From Heloderma charlesbogerti (lineage: Eukaryota; Chordata; Lepidosauria; Squamata; Helodermatidae): a DNA stretch of 64,000 nt. The notes below the pieces were generated by a model. That model did no database searches, was not told the DNA's origin, and was given only the letters and a program-made list of their open reading frames with translations. Below are positions 47,146-56,480 of the stretch, one piece after another. Position 1 is the stretch's first letter; every line of letters starts with the position of its first letter. The translations under genes and the position numbers were made by a program. The stretch lies in contig JANEZZ010002204.1 in NCBI GenBank assembly GCA_026122225.1, positions 434,001 through 498,000 on the forward strand, in the 5' to 3' direction.

Positions 47146-48790
47146 TTAATTGGACTGGGTCCCTTTTGGCGGAGGTTGTGTGCTGCCCCCAGGCTTCCTA
47201 CCACCCTGCCATTCACGATTTGGGCCCCGCTGACCTTTGGCCTTTGGGCAGCCAATGAAGGCGTGTTGTCCCCCGCAAATGGAGCACGCATGGCGAAAAC
47301 TGCATGGGTTTTTAAAGCAGACGCCCTTGGAACCAAACTCCCAACAGAGAGCGCGGTGTTGAACCAGCTGTCCCACCCCAGCCTTAGGGGCTGAGCCAGG
47401 CATCAGCTTAGCTAGTATGTGCCCACTATCAGATCGCTCGCCAAAACCCGGCCTGGCAGGGGTCATAAACTGCAGCCAAAGATCCTGATCTTTGGTGTCC
47501 CAGCGCAACGTGGGGTCAAATGCCGCCCACATACGGAAGGATTCGTCATAGGCCAGCCATGCTCCGCCCTCATATTCGGTGTAGGCCCTATATATAATAT
47601 CCAAATACTTAGTGAGGACCCAACCACACTCTGGGTGCTTTTGCTGAATGACACCCATATATATTAAAAAGCCGGGCAGCCAATTTGCCCAATTGCGTGA
47701 CACCTTCTTACGCCTGACCCTCTCCTGATCCCTATCGCCAGATTTCTCCCCTTCCTTTGTTTCAGACTCACGGAATAACAGGAAGAAGATGTCAACAAAT
47801 TTTCCCCGGAGTATTTTCTCTTTTGTTGCTGGCAATAGGTGATATCCCAGGGGAGTGGATGTACCCCTGGTCGGGATTGCCCTATTCTCTACCTGGGCAT
47901 AAGGGTCATTGCTGCCCACCCCAAGCTCCTCGGAGCTCCCGCCTACGGGGCCTTGCCACACAGCTGCGCAGGCAGCCATGGCGGATGGGGCGTGCTGAGG
48001 AGCCACTCTGTCACCGGCCAAAGAAGGCTCAGCAGCCGGAGGGGTCGCGGGTGCTCCTCCCCCGTAAACCCCACCTGAGAGGTTTGGAGCAGGGCCGGGG
48101 GGCCCCTGGGATTGGGCAGATGCAGGAATGCCCATCGTAATGGCGGCCCCACCCGGTGTGGCATGGCTTAGTGCCGGGAGTGTGTAACCTGAGCTAAAGC
48201 GGTGGGGTGGTACACCAGGGTGAGGGAACCCTGGGATGCCCCCTACTGGGGAGTATGGCGGGAACTGGTTACAGCCAGTCGTTGGCACGGACCCCCCAGG
48301 GACTGAAACCTCACCTGAACCAAGGTTGTTTGCCATGTCAGGGATCTGGCTGCGGTCTAAAACTGCAGGAGCCAGAGAGACGGGTGCCGGCGACCCTTGC
48401 ACCGGAGGGGGCTGCTCCGAAGATGAGCATGCGAGCGCTGGGGCTGGTGCAGATGCTGTTTGCCCAGTGACGGTGATGATCTCCTTGGAAGCCTCGATTG
48501 CTGCCAGCCTCTCTGAAATAGATATTAATAGATCCTTGCGAGCTTGCCCTCTAGTAACCCTTGAAGTCCGGGGAGCTCACCTGGCAGGGGTGATTAATGC
48601 AGGGATCCCTAAGTCCTGTTCAGCAGCCTCCAGTCTGGCCAGAATGAGGGCCATGTCTTGGTCCTCATTGTCAGATGAGGAAGAGTCGGCCCTACGGAAG
48701 TGGCGCTTAGCTGGGGGGCAGGGGGCTTTAGCTAGGGGGCAAGCGACTTTGCCCTTGCCTTCCCCCCCCCAAACCCTTCTTGGGTGGCAT
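47146..48790 (-). pseudogene. Ngaro gag-like ORF with zinc finger (start region broken)
   Basis: The open part (47146-48402) is a Gag-like protein with a Pro/Gly-rich N-terminal half, a charged middle (a Glu/Lys/Arg-rich block around ESETKEGEKSGDRDQERVRR) and a capsid-like region. Near the C-terminus there is a Cys/His module: C-x8-C-x4-C-x3-H, directly followed by C-x2-C-x3-H-x4-C (CWEFGSKGVC, then CSFRHACSICGGQHAFIGC). That module would bind nucleic acid. The frame extends upstream to an ATG at 48788-48790 (MPPKKGLGGG), but is interrupted by a TGA at 48577-48579 and a frame slip in the C/G homopolymer near 48765. The frame closes at 47146 with RT in a different frame downstream. Confidence 0.8.
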
Positions 48791-48879
48791 CACTGTGTGT
48801 TGGGAGATCTGCCAACTGGCTTTAAATGGAACCCTGAATGAAATGCGCTTACCTATGGATATATTTGGTATGTTTCAAT

Positions 48880-49110
48880 TTCTCTTTCTATAATTCTTAT
48901 TTATTTATTTATTGGTAATAATACTATACTATTAATTGCGTATAAATTAATTTATTTGTTTGCTTTGTCTTTTGTTACTGTTATTGTTTATATTAAGACG
49001 CACCCTATACTTTCCAGGCGAAGCCTTGAGCCTTACTTGAGCCCCCCTAAACAACTGCTCCCCCCTTTATTTATTTATTTATTTTTAGAATTTATTTTCT
49101 CCTCCTTCCC
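48880..49110. repeat. AT-rich island inside the Ngaro 5' region
   Basis: (TTTA)n runs at about 48898-48913 and 49067-49085 bracket an AT-rich block, in sharp contrast to the GC-rich element around it. It could be an insertion into the element or a non-coding leader or intron. No coding frame is seen. Confidence 0.55.
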
Positions 49111-49277
49111 CCTATCTACCTTTATGAAGCAAAGGGGGGGTGAAGGCACAACAGGCCACTAGGGGGCAGCAGAGTGCTAAAGAAAGCCCGGGAAAATCTC
49201 AAGGCAGCTGCAGATAAACGGCCCAAGGAGGTGAAAAGGAGGAGGTAAGCCCAGGCACCAGAACCCTTTCCCTTCCC

Positions 49278-49772
49278 TCACTTTAAAAACAGCTTCCCGA
49301 AAGCACTGGAAAGCCAACGGAGACCCCCCAAGTCCACAAACACACGCAACTGTAAGGTGTTATGGAGCGAGAAAGGGGCGAAAACAGGAGACTTTCCCCT
49401 CCTGAAATCAGCTGGGGGGGGGGGAGAAACGCCGCGGAAACCAGGAGCACCAAAGAAAGGGGAAGGGAAGGGTGAAAAGCCTCTCGTTTGTGCCGGGGGA
49501 GGGGAGCAAACCATGCAGCACAGTAGCTGCGTTGTCCCGGGAATGCTGCTGCCGCGCCACCAAGCAGCCGCCTCGTCCCGAAGGCACCGCTGCGCCGCCG
49601 CCTCGTCCCTGGGGTTGCTGCTGCTGCCCTGTCGAGCCTGGGGTTGCCGCCGTGCCGCCGCTGCCTCGTCCCCGGGGTTGCTGCCGCGCCGCTGCCGCCT
49701 TGTCCCCGGAGTTGCCGCCGCCTTGTCCCTTGGGTTGCCGCCGCTGCCGAGATCGAGGACGAGGGAGGACAT
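49278..49772 (-). other. Ngaro 5' leader ORF-like frame over a GC-rich minisatellite
   Basis: A 164-codon frame begins MSSLVLDLGSGGNPRDKAAA and runs through Arg/Ala/Gln-rich repeats (GSNPGDEAAA, SSNPRDEAAA, LRDEAAA). These are created by about five diverged units of the form CCTCGTCCCCGGGGTTGCTG plus a GCC-rich spacer (plus strand, about 49570-49755). Two other frames on each strand are also open over the same units, so coding is not shown by openness alone. It lies downstream of promoter-like elements and upstream of gag, so it is either a leader peptide or simply a repeated 5' UTR. Confidence 0.4.
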
Positions 49773-49844
49773 GATGTGCTGCTGCTTAAAAAAGGGCGCG
49801 AAAATTCCAGCTGGAATAGCCGGAATGAGGAGGCTGCGGGGCAG

Positions 49845-49910
49845 CGCAGCCTAAATAGTGGCCGGCTAGACCCGCCCCTTGGAGACTCCAGGGGCGAAGG
49901 CCAATGGCCG
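49845..49910 (-). promoter_or_regulatory. Promoter-like cluster in the Ngaro 5' region
   Basis: Reading the minus strand, an inverted CCAAT (GGCCATTGGCC) is followed by GGGGCGGG (a GC box) and CACTATTTAGGC (TATA-like). They are in the right order and spacing for a polymerase II promoter about 80-130 bp upstream of the first ATG of the leader frame (49772). Assignment is by motif only. Confidence 0.45.
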
Positions 49911-50029
49911 TCCTCCCCCCGCCACCTGCAACAGCCCCCCCCCCCCCGCGGCCAGGCAAGCCGGGCGCGGGGTGAGGGCACTTCCAATAATCTTTCCACA
50001 AATTTTGTGAATATGTTTGTTTGTTGTAG

Positions 50030-50077
50030 ATAGCCTCTGAAGAAGCAAGCCCCTTTTGGCTGAAACATGTTGGTCTC
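50030..50077 (+). ncRNA. Hammerhead-like motif, possible Penelope-type element remnant
   Basis: CTGAAGA (50037-50043) matches the hammerhead core CUGANGA. It is followed by an AGCAAG...TTGGCT stem (50044-50061) and GAAAC (50062-50066), then a palindromic ACATGT and TTGGTC. Penelope-like retroelements carry minimal hammerheads of just this CUGANGA-stem-GAAAC-RYGU-UGG layout. No Penelope RT is seen nearby, and the stem has a mismatch and a wobble pair, so activity is doubtful. Confidence 0.4.
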
Positions 50078-50639
50078 TCAAGAAATAATTTACCACATTT
50101 TGGGATGTTCTCTCTCTTTTTGCTTTGGATGCTTTTTTTGGGGGGGGGGGTAGGTTTGCTGGTTCTTCAAACTGGTAAATTAAGTTTTATTAACCAGTTT
50201 CCTGAAGTGCATAATGTAATATTTGCAACAAGTAAGTTGTCAAAGAATTGCACATTTTTTACTTTTTTTAGCACATACATCATTACACCCACTATGTTTA
50301 TTTCTGTTGTCCCATTGCAAATTAAACTTCAAGGAACAAAAAAAGTTTAAGGCTAGTGCCCCTTATATGTGGTGATAATAATTTCCTGCAAATCTTACTA
50401 TGTTGCTTGAAACATCTTAAATATTCTTAAGGAAAACTATTGTAAGAGTAATTTTAATGTGGGCTTTAGTACAGGTTTAAAATCTGTTCAATTTGGGTTG
50501 AGGAACTATTTAAAGCCTGTCCTATACTAGCATCATATCTGTAGAAGTGAGTAAAGCCTTGGTATATCAGGGTTGGGGGAGAGCAGGAGTTTTCAGAAGC
50601 AGAGTGCCTACCTGCAGCCTTCAAAGCAGGGTGCTGCTT

Positions 50640-50880
50640 CTTTACTGTAGATTAGAGATGACAACCCTTTTTCATTCTGAGGGCTGAATTCCATTTTGGA
50701 AAAGCTCTTGGGGGCGGCATTCCAGCAATGGGCAGGACGAAAGGGTGAAGTGGCGAGACCCAAAATGCTATGCATGTTTGCTGAGAAGTAATCCACAGCA
50801 ACCACAGAGCCGTGGTATGCATGTCTACTCAGAATTAAGCAACACTGGAGCATTTTTAAAATCCATCACATGTGGGGAAG
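50640..50880. mobile_element. Degenerate MITE remnant
   Basis: The text holds GAGAAGTAATCCAC and CTACTCAGAATTAAGCA, diverged pieces of the CTTACTTCTGAGTAAACATG family of short DNA transposons. CCATTTTGG and a GGGCGGCATTCC block add to the non-unique look. No termini could be defined. Confidence 0.4.
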
Positions 50881-51443
50881 GCTGGTGTAGACAACTAACA
50901 TCACGGTAACACCTTCTGGTCATCCCCATTTACACAAGGCATTTCTGATCAAGGAAGATGGAGGGGGGAGAGGCATGTATGTAAAACTAATGAGGTAGGT
51001 GAAATAGCCATGCTTATTCTACTCCAAGGACTGGCTTAAGTTGTATGGTGAGCTTTTGCGTGGTCAGGTAAAAAAAACAAAAAAGCAGAGTAGAAGCATG
51101 CGTGTTGTATTTATAATTTGCATGGCTTACCTCTGGGCAGTTTTGTACAGCAGGCAGCTGTCTCCCAGTCATGGTGCATGTTGTCACTCCCGGCTCCCCA
51201 GCCAGGCCAGAGGGCAACTGGCCAGCAGCACACCAGCTCCTCCATGGCCACTCTTCTTGCAGGAAGAGAAGAGTGGCAGGAAGAAAAAACTAAATTGCAA
51301 CAGCTGCCATTCAGATTTCTTGTGCAAGGAGGCCAAAAAGAAAAAAAAAGAGGGAATCAGCACCAGCTCTGTGCAAAATTGGATGGAATGGAAATGTTTG
51401 GAGCCATCTAAAACTGGTGTTCTCCTTTAGAAAGTGGAGGGAC

Positions 51444-51968
51444 TAGATATGTGAAGCCCTGGAAAAAAAAAACCCAGAAAAATTAGGGGAAAGAACAGTT
51501 TTTCCCCCAAGGACCGTTTTTTGTTTTTTCTGAGAACTTGAAAACATTGAACAGCTTTGGGTTATAAATATTTTTGTTTATAATTTAAGATAATGTGTTT
51601 ATATACTGTTACCAGTGTATACTCCCCACAAATGATTTCTAAAAACTATGTAATAAGATGTTTATAAAAAGACTAGAGATGTAAAAACATTTTAATCCTC
51701 TCTGTAAGATTTCTAGCATAGTTATTTCTTCCATTTCTTACTGCAATTATTGCTCGGATAGACATTTAGGGATTCTCCAAGTCATGCTCAGTTTACCAGC
51801 ATGTGAGTAGAGTCACCATATCATAATATGGAAGAAAATGTACTTCTTTTTGTAAGTATTGCTTATTTTTCAATCTCCCCCCAAATTTTCCATTTTTCCC
51901 CCAACTCCTTCTAGGGAAAAATGTTTTTTCCCATGGCTTAGACAGTTCTAGGAATTTTACATCTCTAG
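51444..51968 (+). mobile_element. Non-autonomous hAT-like element, second copy of the 28623 family
   Basis: This 525-bp element has ends TAGATATGTGAAGCCCTGG (left) and, reverse-complemented, TAGAGATGTAAAATTCC (right). It is flanked by GGAGGGAC (51436-51443) and GGAGGGGG (51969-51976), an 8-bp duplication with 6 of 8 bases still matching. Internal blocks (AAATGATTTCTAAAAACTAT, TAATAAGATG, AAGTATTGCTTATTTTTC) match the copy at 28623-29577 in opposite orientation. There is no coding. Confidence 0.85.
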
Positions 51969-52219
51969 GAGGGGGCATCCTTAGAGCACTGAATTGCAGC
52001 TTTCAGATCATCAGGCAGGATGGAGCTGGATGCGATTGGAATTTTTGGCACTGGCAAGAAACCATTCATAATGTTCAGGGGTCCCCAAGCTTTTTGGACC
52101 TATGGGCACACTTGGGAATTTGCGAAACTGCTGTGAGCACCACCACAAAATGCCTAATCAGTGGATTGCTGCTTTGGCGTCTACCTGTCACTTCTATGGA
52201 TATTGGGCTGTGTCTTATT

Positions 52220-52695
52220 CAGCAAAAACTTTTGTTTTGTGTCTATTGGACATCACAATGTCCCTTTAATAAAGGATTGTCTAATTTAGCTAATTGATGG
52301 CAGTGCAATACAGGTAATGTTTCTTTTAAATGTATGTTTTGGCAGTGTCCAGTAGTTGCTTCTTTTTGAGTGGAAGTTATTATATGGATAAATTTTGTAC
52401 TGGAACATCTTTGTATTCACTGATGCACACACTCCTTTAAATTATTTACCTCCTTCATGGAAATTAACAAATGGTCAGTGTAAATGGATTCTCTGTGCCC
52501 TTTTGACAGCTGAAAGACCGACATTACAACATCAGAAGGATAAACACCCACTTCCTATAATGCAATGGATTGAGGACCTTACAGCGCTTTCAGTATTTGA
52601 ACGGGTAGCATATAGGTGCCACCTTCAAATGGATACTTATTTGGATATTTGGTCTGCTTTTGTTGAAGCCTATGTGTAATTGCTAGAAAGTTAAT
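52220..52695 (+). mobile_element. L1 LINE, C-terminal ORF2 fragment
   Basis: Short frames read FCVYWTSQCPFNKGLSNLA and MFWQCPVVASFW, then KWILCALLTAERPTLQH, PIMQWIEDLTALSVFERVAY and YLDIWSAFVEAYV. The FWxCPxVxxFW motif and the KW.L.A...W..E..YxxIW.PF layout are the C-terminal end of L1 ORF2. The copy has several frameshifts. It sits within the hAT-like element. Confidence 0.75.
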
Positions 52696-52794
52696 TGCTA
52701 GAAAGTTGTATGCATTTCATCTGTATTTGTTGCTATGGATACATACAAATCCATGTACGCATATTAAATGTATGCAGAAGTGGAATGGCGTCCA

Positions 52795-52982
52795 CCATGC
52801 ATTGAAAACCTGGTTGTTCAGGCAAGCATTTGAGGTGGGTTAGGGTATTTTTAGGCGATGTTTTAATGTGTGATTTTACTGTTTTAAATTGTACTGTTGT
52901 ACATCGCCCAGAGTGGCCGGGTGACTGGCCAGATGGGGGATTAAGAAATTTAATAAAATCAATCAATTAATTAATTAAAAAT
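52795..52982 (+). mobile_element. LINE 3' end (L2/CR1 type)
   Basis: AAAACCTGGTTGTTCAGGCA, TTTTAATGTGTGATTTTACT, GTACATCGCCCAGAGTGGCC and an AATCAATTAATTAATTAAA tail form a typical short L2/CR1-superfamily 3' UTR end. Confidence 0.7.
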
Positions 52983-53357
52983 GCAAGAGAAAAATTTGCC
53001 TGCAGGTGCCACATTGGGGAGCCCTTCATGGGCGCCACTGGAAGTGCCCTGCAGGTGCCACGTTGGGGATCCTTGCCTTAAATTCTAATCAGATGAAGGG
53101 AGCAAGTGAAAATGCATGGCAGAAGGTCAGATAGCATTCCAGCCAATAAAAATAAAAGTTAAACTTTTATTTTAAGAAAAAGGAAAACTTGGACCAATCA
53201 CTGGTTTGTGGAGATAAAAGTGAGTGCAGAAGTAGGGGGAGTGGATGTGGGAAGTTTGTCAGGCCAGATTGGGAACCCTAGCAAGAGTACCCAAATAAAA
53301 AATGTTAAACATTTTTTTCAAAGAACATGGCAGCCAGTGCTGCTAAAGATCACCCAG

Positions 53358-53411
53358 AGGGTCAAAATTAGCTTGTTTACACCCTTTTGCAAGCAAGCTA
53401 ATTTTGACCCT
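53358..53411. repeat. Perfect 18-bp inverted repeat with 18-nt loop
   Basis: AGGGTCAAAATTAGCTTG at 53358-53375 is the exact reverse complement of 53394-53411. It could be the core of an old foldback transposon or a stable hairpin. No transcript signal is seen. Confidence 0.95.
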
Positions 53412-55614
53412 TTGAGAATTCTGTAGCAGCTACAGACACCATTAAAAAAAATAAAGTATTTTCCCCACCCCTGTTTTTGGCATCCTGTTTTTGGAGGGGG
53501 GCAAAAATAGCCCCCAGACCTCCCAAAGTTGCCCAACTCAATCTGTAGAAATGTCTATCTGATTCAATAGCCAAGTTCTTCTTGTAGGGGTAAGTTTGTA
53601 AGCATTGATAAACTATGGTGTAGGAGATTGAATCTCAGTGAAGGAAGTAATTAAAATGCAAAAAGGTCAGGAAATGCCAGTATTAGATGGCACAGAAATA
53701 GGGCAAGAAATGTTATAAAGATAGCACAGATTGAAACTCACAGTGCTATGTGTGCACCTATGTATACTCAACGTCATCTTGATTGATAACATTAAAAAGG
53801 GGAAGGAGGAAATGAAAATAGAAGAACGTGTAACTGCAAGCCATGATGATAGTGAGAGATTAAAGCTTGCAGTAACTGAATAGCTGAGAAACGCTCAAAG
53901 GAAAGTTGATTGCTTCCCCTCCAACTGTTCCAACTGATTGAAAAAATCCTAATTTAAAGTTCTGTTTGTTCTGTGTCTTAAACTATCAGAATTTCCTTTT
54001 AGAACTGGGGGAATACTCTGAAAGAATCCAAGGATAAGAAGTCATTGCTGGCCAACAATTGTTCTTAATCCTCACAAAATGCTGAAGAAATTAAATTTAT
54101 TCTTTATTGCTCAAAGTGTTACCTAGGTCACTGGGCGATGGGAAAATTGAACTGGAAGTTGAGTGGTGCAATCTTTGTTTTGTGTCTAGATGCTTAACCT
54201 TAGACATGACAAGGCATCTTAGAGTGTTGTGGGAATGAGGTTCAGGGTATTAACACCAGGACGTTTATTACCCTGGATTTATAATGGGATGTGCTGTCAG
54301 TAGATGAAAATGTTGTGTTTACATTTCACTATTAAATGATTATTTAATTAACACCTAAGTGTGTATGGGGTGGGGGGAGGACTTGTAAAATTCTTTACAG
54401 GCTTTATTGTTTCCATGGAGGCTTTAACTTCCATGCTTCTTGAAGTACAGCTACAAAAGACATTTATGAACGTAGTCTAGAAAACTGGATATTTTTAAGG
54501 TTGATCTTTCATCACAGAGTGCTTCAAATTTAGCAGATCTGTTTTTAAAAAAGAAATATTTGTTGCATTTAGTTTTTTTCACTTTTAACATAATTTTTAA
54601 AATATATACTTATTGACAAATGTTTATAAAATTAGAATAACGGAACCCTTTTAAATAAAATAATTATCTAGTTAATCACCGACCCCTGATGTTTTATGTA
54701 AGAGTAAAATTTTTCTAGTCTGATAAGAATTTGTGATGAAAACCTCATTTGAGACTGAAAGGTTTCTGATAAGTAGAATCTTAAATTGACTATTTCTACC
54801 ACATATTGCGAGCTCAAAAAGGATATTAAATTGGCCAGAAAAAGTCTATTTTATATCATACAAGTTAGTCTGCTTTTCTTGATCTTTAAGAGACTCCTAG
54901 CTATGTAAATGTGGAAATAGATGTTGTACACAATGGCTCAATTCAGACAGTTCACCAAATCATGGTTTGTACTATGTTTAGAGCCTAAACCATAGTTGGA
55001 GGGTGCAAACATACAAACTTAGAGTTGTTTGCTCTCATTTCTATGGTACAGAGCCCCCAAAGTAGCAAAACAGCTGTAATTACGGCTTGTCAGTTCAAGC
55101 AAGCTACAGTTGGCACAAAAAACTCACTTCAAACCATGGTTTCTGATTCTGGATTATTGAAAATCATGTTTGTAAGCTTGGATATTGTACCAAACTAAAA
55201 TTAAGTTTCCATGACCATGGATCGATACAATGTCCAAATTGTGCCTGTATTTAAAACAACGTGTAGTAAAAGAGGCTAAAAACAGGTTAAAAACAAGTAA
55301 AATAATAAATATCTAAAATGGTAGTGAAAGGTTCCAGATTTCTCCTTGTGGCTGTTCTGGAGGGGGAAGGTGGAAACAGGTGAATTCAAGGCTTCCTCTG
55401 CCCCATGTTTATAATGCTAAACTATGGTTTAGTGTTGCATCCAAATCAGCCCAATATGTTTAGCTGTGAATATTTTACAGCCTGTCAGTTCTTCAGGCAA
55501 CCATATTTGTGAACATTAAGTCACCCGTCTATTTTTGTATAAAATCTTTTAAACCAAAGAAATACCCATTAGCCATCAAATTAGTGAAAGAATAAGAATT
55601 ACTGACTCCTAAAT

Positions 55615-55755
55615 TAGGGGTAGGCAACCTGGTTCCATCCAGGTGTCTTAGACTGTAATCTCCATAGCCCCAGACCATTGGCAGTTCTGGCTGGGGCTTA
55701 TGGGAGTTGTAGACCAAAACATCTGGAGGGCACCAAATTGCTTTCCCCCACTCTA
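55615..55755. mobile_element. Palindromic MITE, family B, copy 3
   Basis: The ends are TAGGGGTAGGCAACCTGG (left) and, reverse-complemented, TAGAGTGGGGGAAAGCAATTTG (right). The arms contain CTGTAATCTCC / GGGAGTTGTAGACC and CATCTGGAGGGCACC, and the centre is CCCCAGACCATTGGCAG. Flanking 8-mers do not match. Confidence 0.75.
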
Positions 55756-55927
55756 GATGGAGTATTACAAATACCTTGTATTCACCACTCTCCCATCTCT
55801 CACACAAATGGTTAAACATCCAGAATTAGTGTGTGAGATGCTTGTCAAAGCAGATCAGCTTCAGTTGCTGTTTTGCAGGATTCATTGTCTGGCAAAATAG
55901 AAAACTAGCAAAGTTTGAGGTAGAGGG

Positions 55928-55987
55928 GTGTGTGTGTGTGTAGAGTAGAGTAGAGTAGAATAGAATAGAGTAGAGTAGAGTAGAGTA
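55928..55987 (+). repeat. (TG)n followed by (TAGAG)n microsatellite
   Basis: A GTGTGTGTGTGTG run (about 55928-55940) is followed by TAGAG pentamers with two TAGAA variants to about 55987. Confidence 0.9.
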
Positions 55988-56189
55988 GGCTGGAGTATAC
56001 ACTCCTGAGAACATAGGTATAGACATATATGGCAAAATAGGTTGCAAATGAGAAATGTACAAAACATTCAGTTCTCACAAGCAGGATATTTAAAACATAG
56101 GCTAGAATCCAAAGGACTCTTTTAAATATGTCCAAAGGGTTGGACCTGAGGTGGCAGGGGGTTGCAATCTTCCTTCTAAAGAAAAAACT

Positions 56190-56480
56190 TTGCCACAATT
56201 TCAAGTGACGATGAAGCTCCAATAAGCATCAGCCTGGCAGCATTCCTCATTGCAAACAGCATTAACCTTGGGCCATTCTATGTCATGAAATAGTGTTGTT
56301 CTCAGGGGCATTCTTTTATTTAAAAAAAAGAAAAAAGGCTGCCACTGGCTAGTGAGAGAGCCTTTTTTAGACAACCAAGAATGCCCCTTGGAAAGCACCA
56401 TGTCATGATTTCACATCATTCCCATTGGGCCATTCTGCTTCCAGTGCTGTTTGTTGCGGCTCGAGTTCCATTTGAAGCAG
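56190..56480. mobile_element. Imperfect palindromic MITE-like element
   Basis: GGGGCATTCTT at 56305-56315 pairs exactly with AAGAATGCCCC at 56377-56387. An inner pair AAAAAAGGCT / AGCCTTTTTT lies between them. Outward, the arms stay similar: the left-arm reverse complement (TTTCATGACATAGAATGGCCC, AATGCTGTTTGCAATG) parallels the right arm (TGTCATGATTTCAC, CATTGGGCC, AGTGCTGTTTGTTGCGG). Outer ends and target duplication are not resolved. Confidence 0.55.

Larger units (their letters stand above)
43990..49980 (-). mobile_element. Ngaro-type tyrosine-recombinase (DIRS-order) retrotransposon, decayed
   Basis: This roughly 6-kb minus-strand element carries, in transcription order, a GC-rich 5' region, gag, RT/RNase H, a tyrosine recombinase and an SGNH hydrolase, then AATAAA near 44060. 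Tyrosine recombinase plus RT defines the DIRS order. The hydrolase gene points to the Ngaro group, since DIRS1-group elements instead often carry a methyltransferase. These elements integrate by recombinase rather than endonuclease, so no target duplication is expected. I could not identify the split direct repeats expected of Ngaro ends, so both boundaries are approximate. At least five disabling lesions are visible and are listed with the individual genes. Confidence 0.85.
52076..53078. mobile_element. hAT-like element with L1 and LINE pieces inside
   Basis: The left end is CAGGGGTCCCCAAGCTTTTT. The right end, reverse-complemented, is CAAGGATCCCCAACGTGGCA, and a second near-copy of the right end occurs at about 53000-53015 (AGGTGCCACATTGGGGAGCC). 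The CAGGGGTCCCCAA terminus is typical of a common amniote hAT family. The interior is occupied by an L1 fragment and a LINE tail, so the apparent length is inflated. I find no clear 8-bp duplication. Confidence 0.6.

Noticed and set aside
47146..48402. 418-codon frame as a host gene or an endogenous retrovirus gag
   Set aside because: The Cys/His module and the downstream RT-recombinase order fit a DIRS-order retrotransposon. No LTRs, protease or env are seen.
48571..48585. CAGGTGAGC in gag as a functional splice donor
   Set aside because: It matches a donor, but the TGA inside is more simply explained as decay of a CGA codon. No matching acceptor in the right frame was identified.
44258..48841. 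Plus-strand frames over the retrotransposon
   Set aside because: They are antisense shadows of the GC-rich minus-strand genes and have no domain content.
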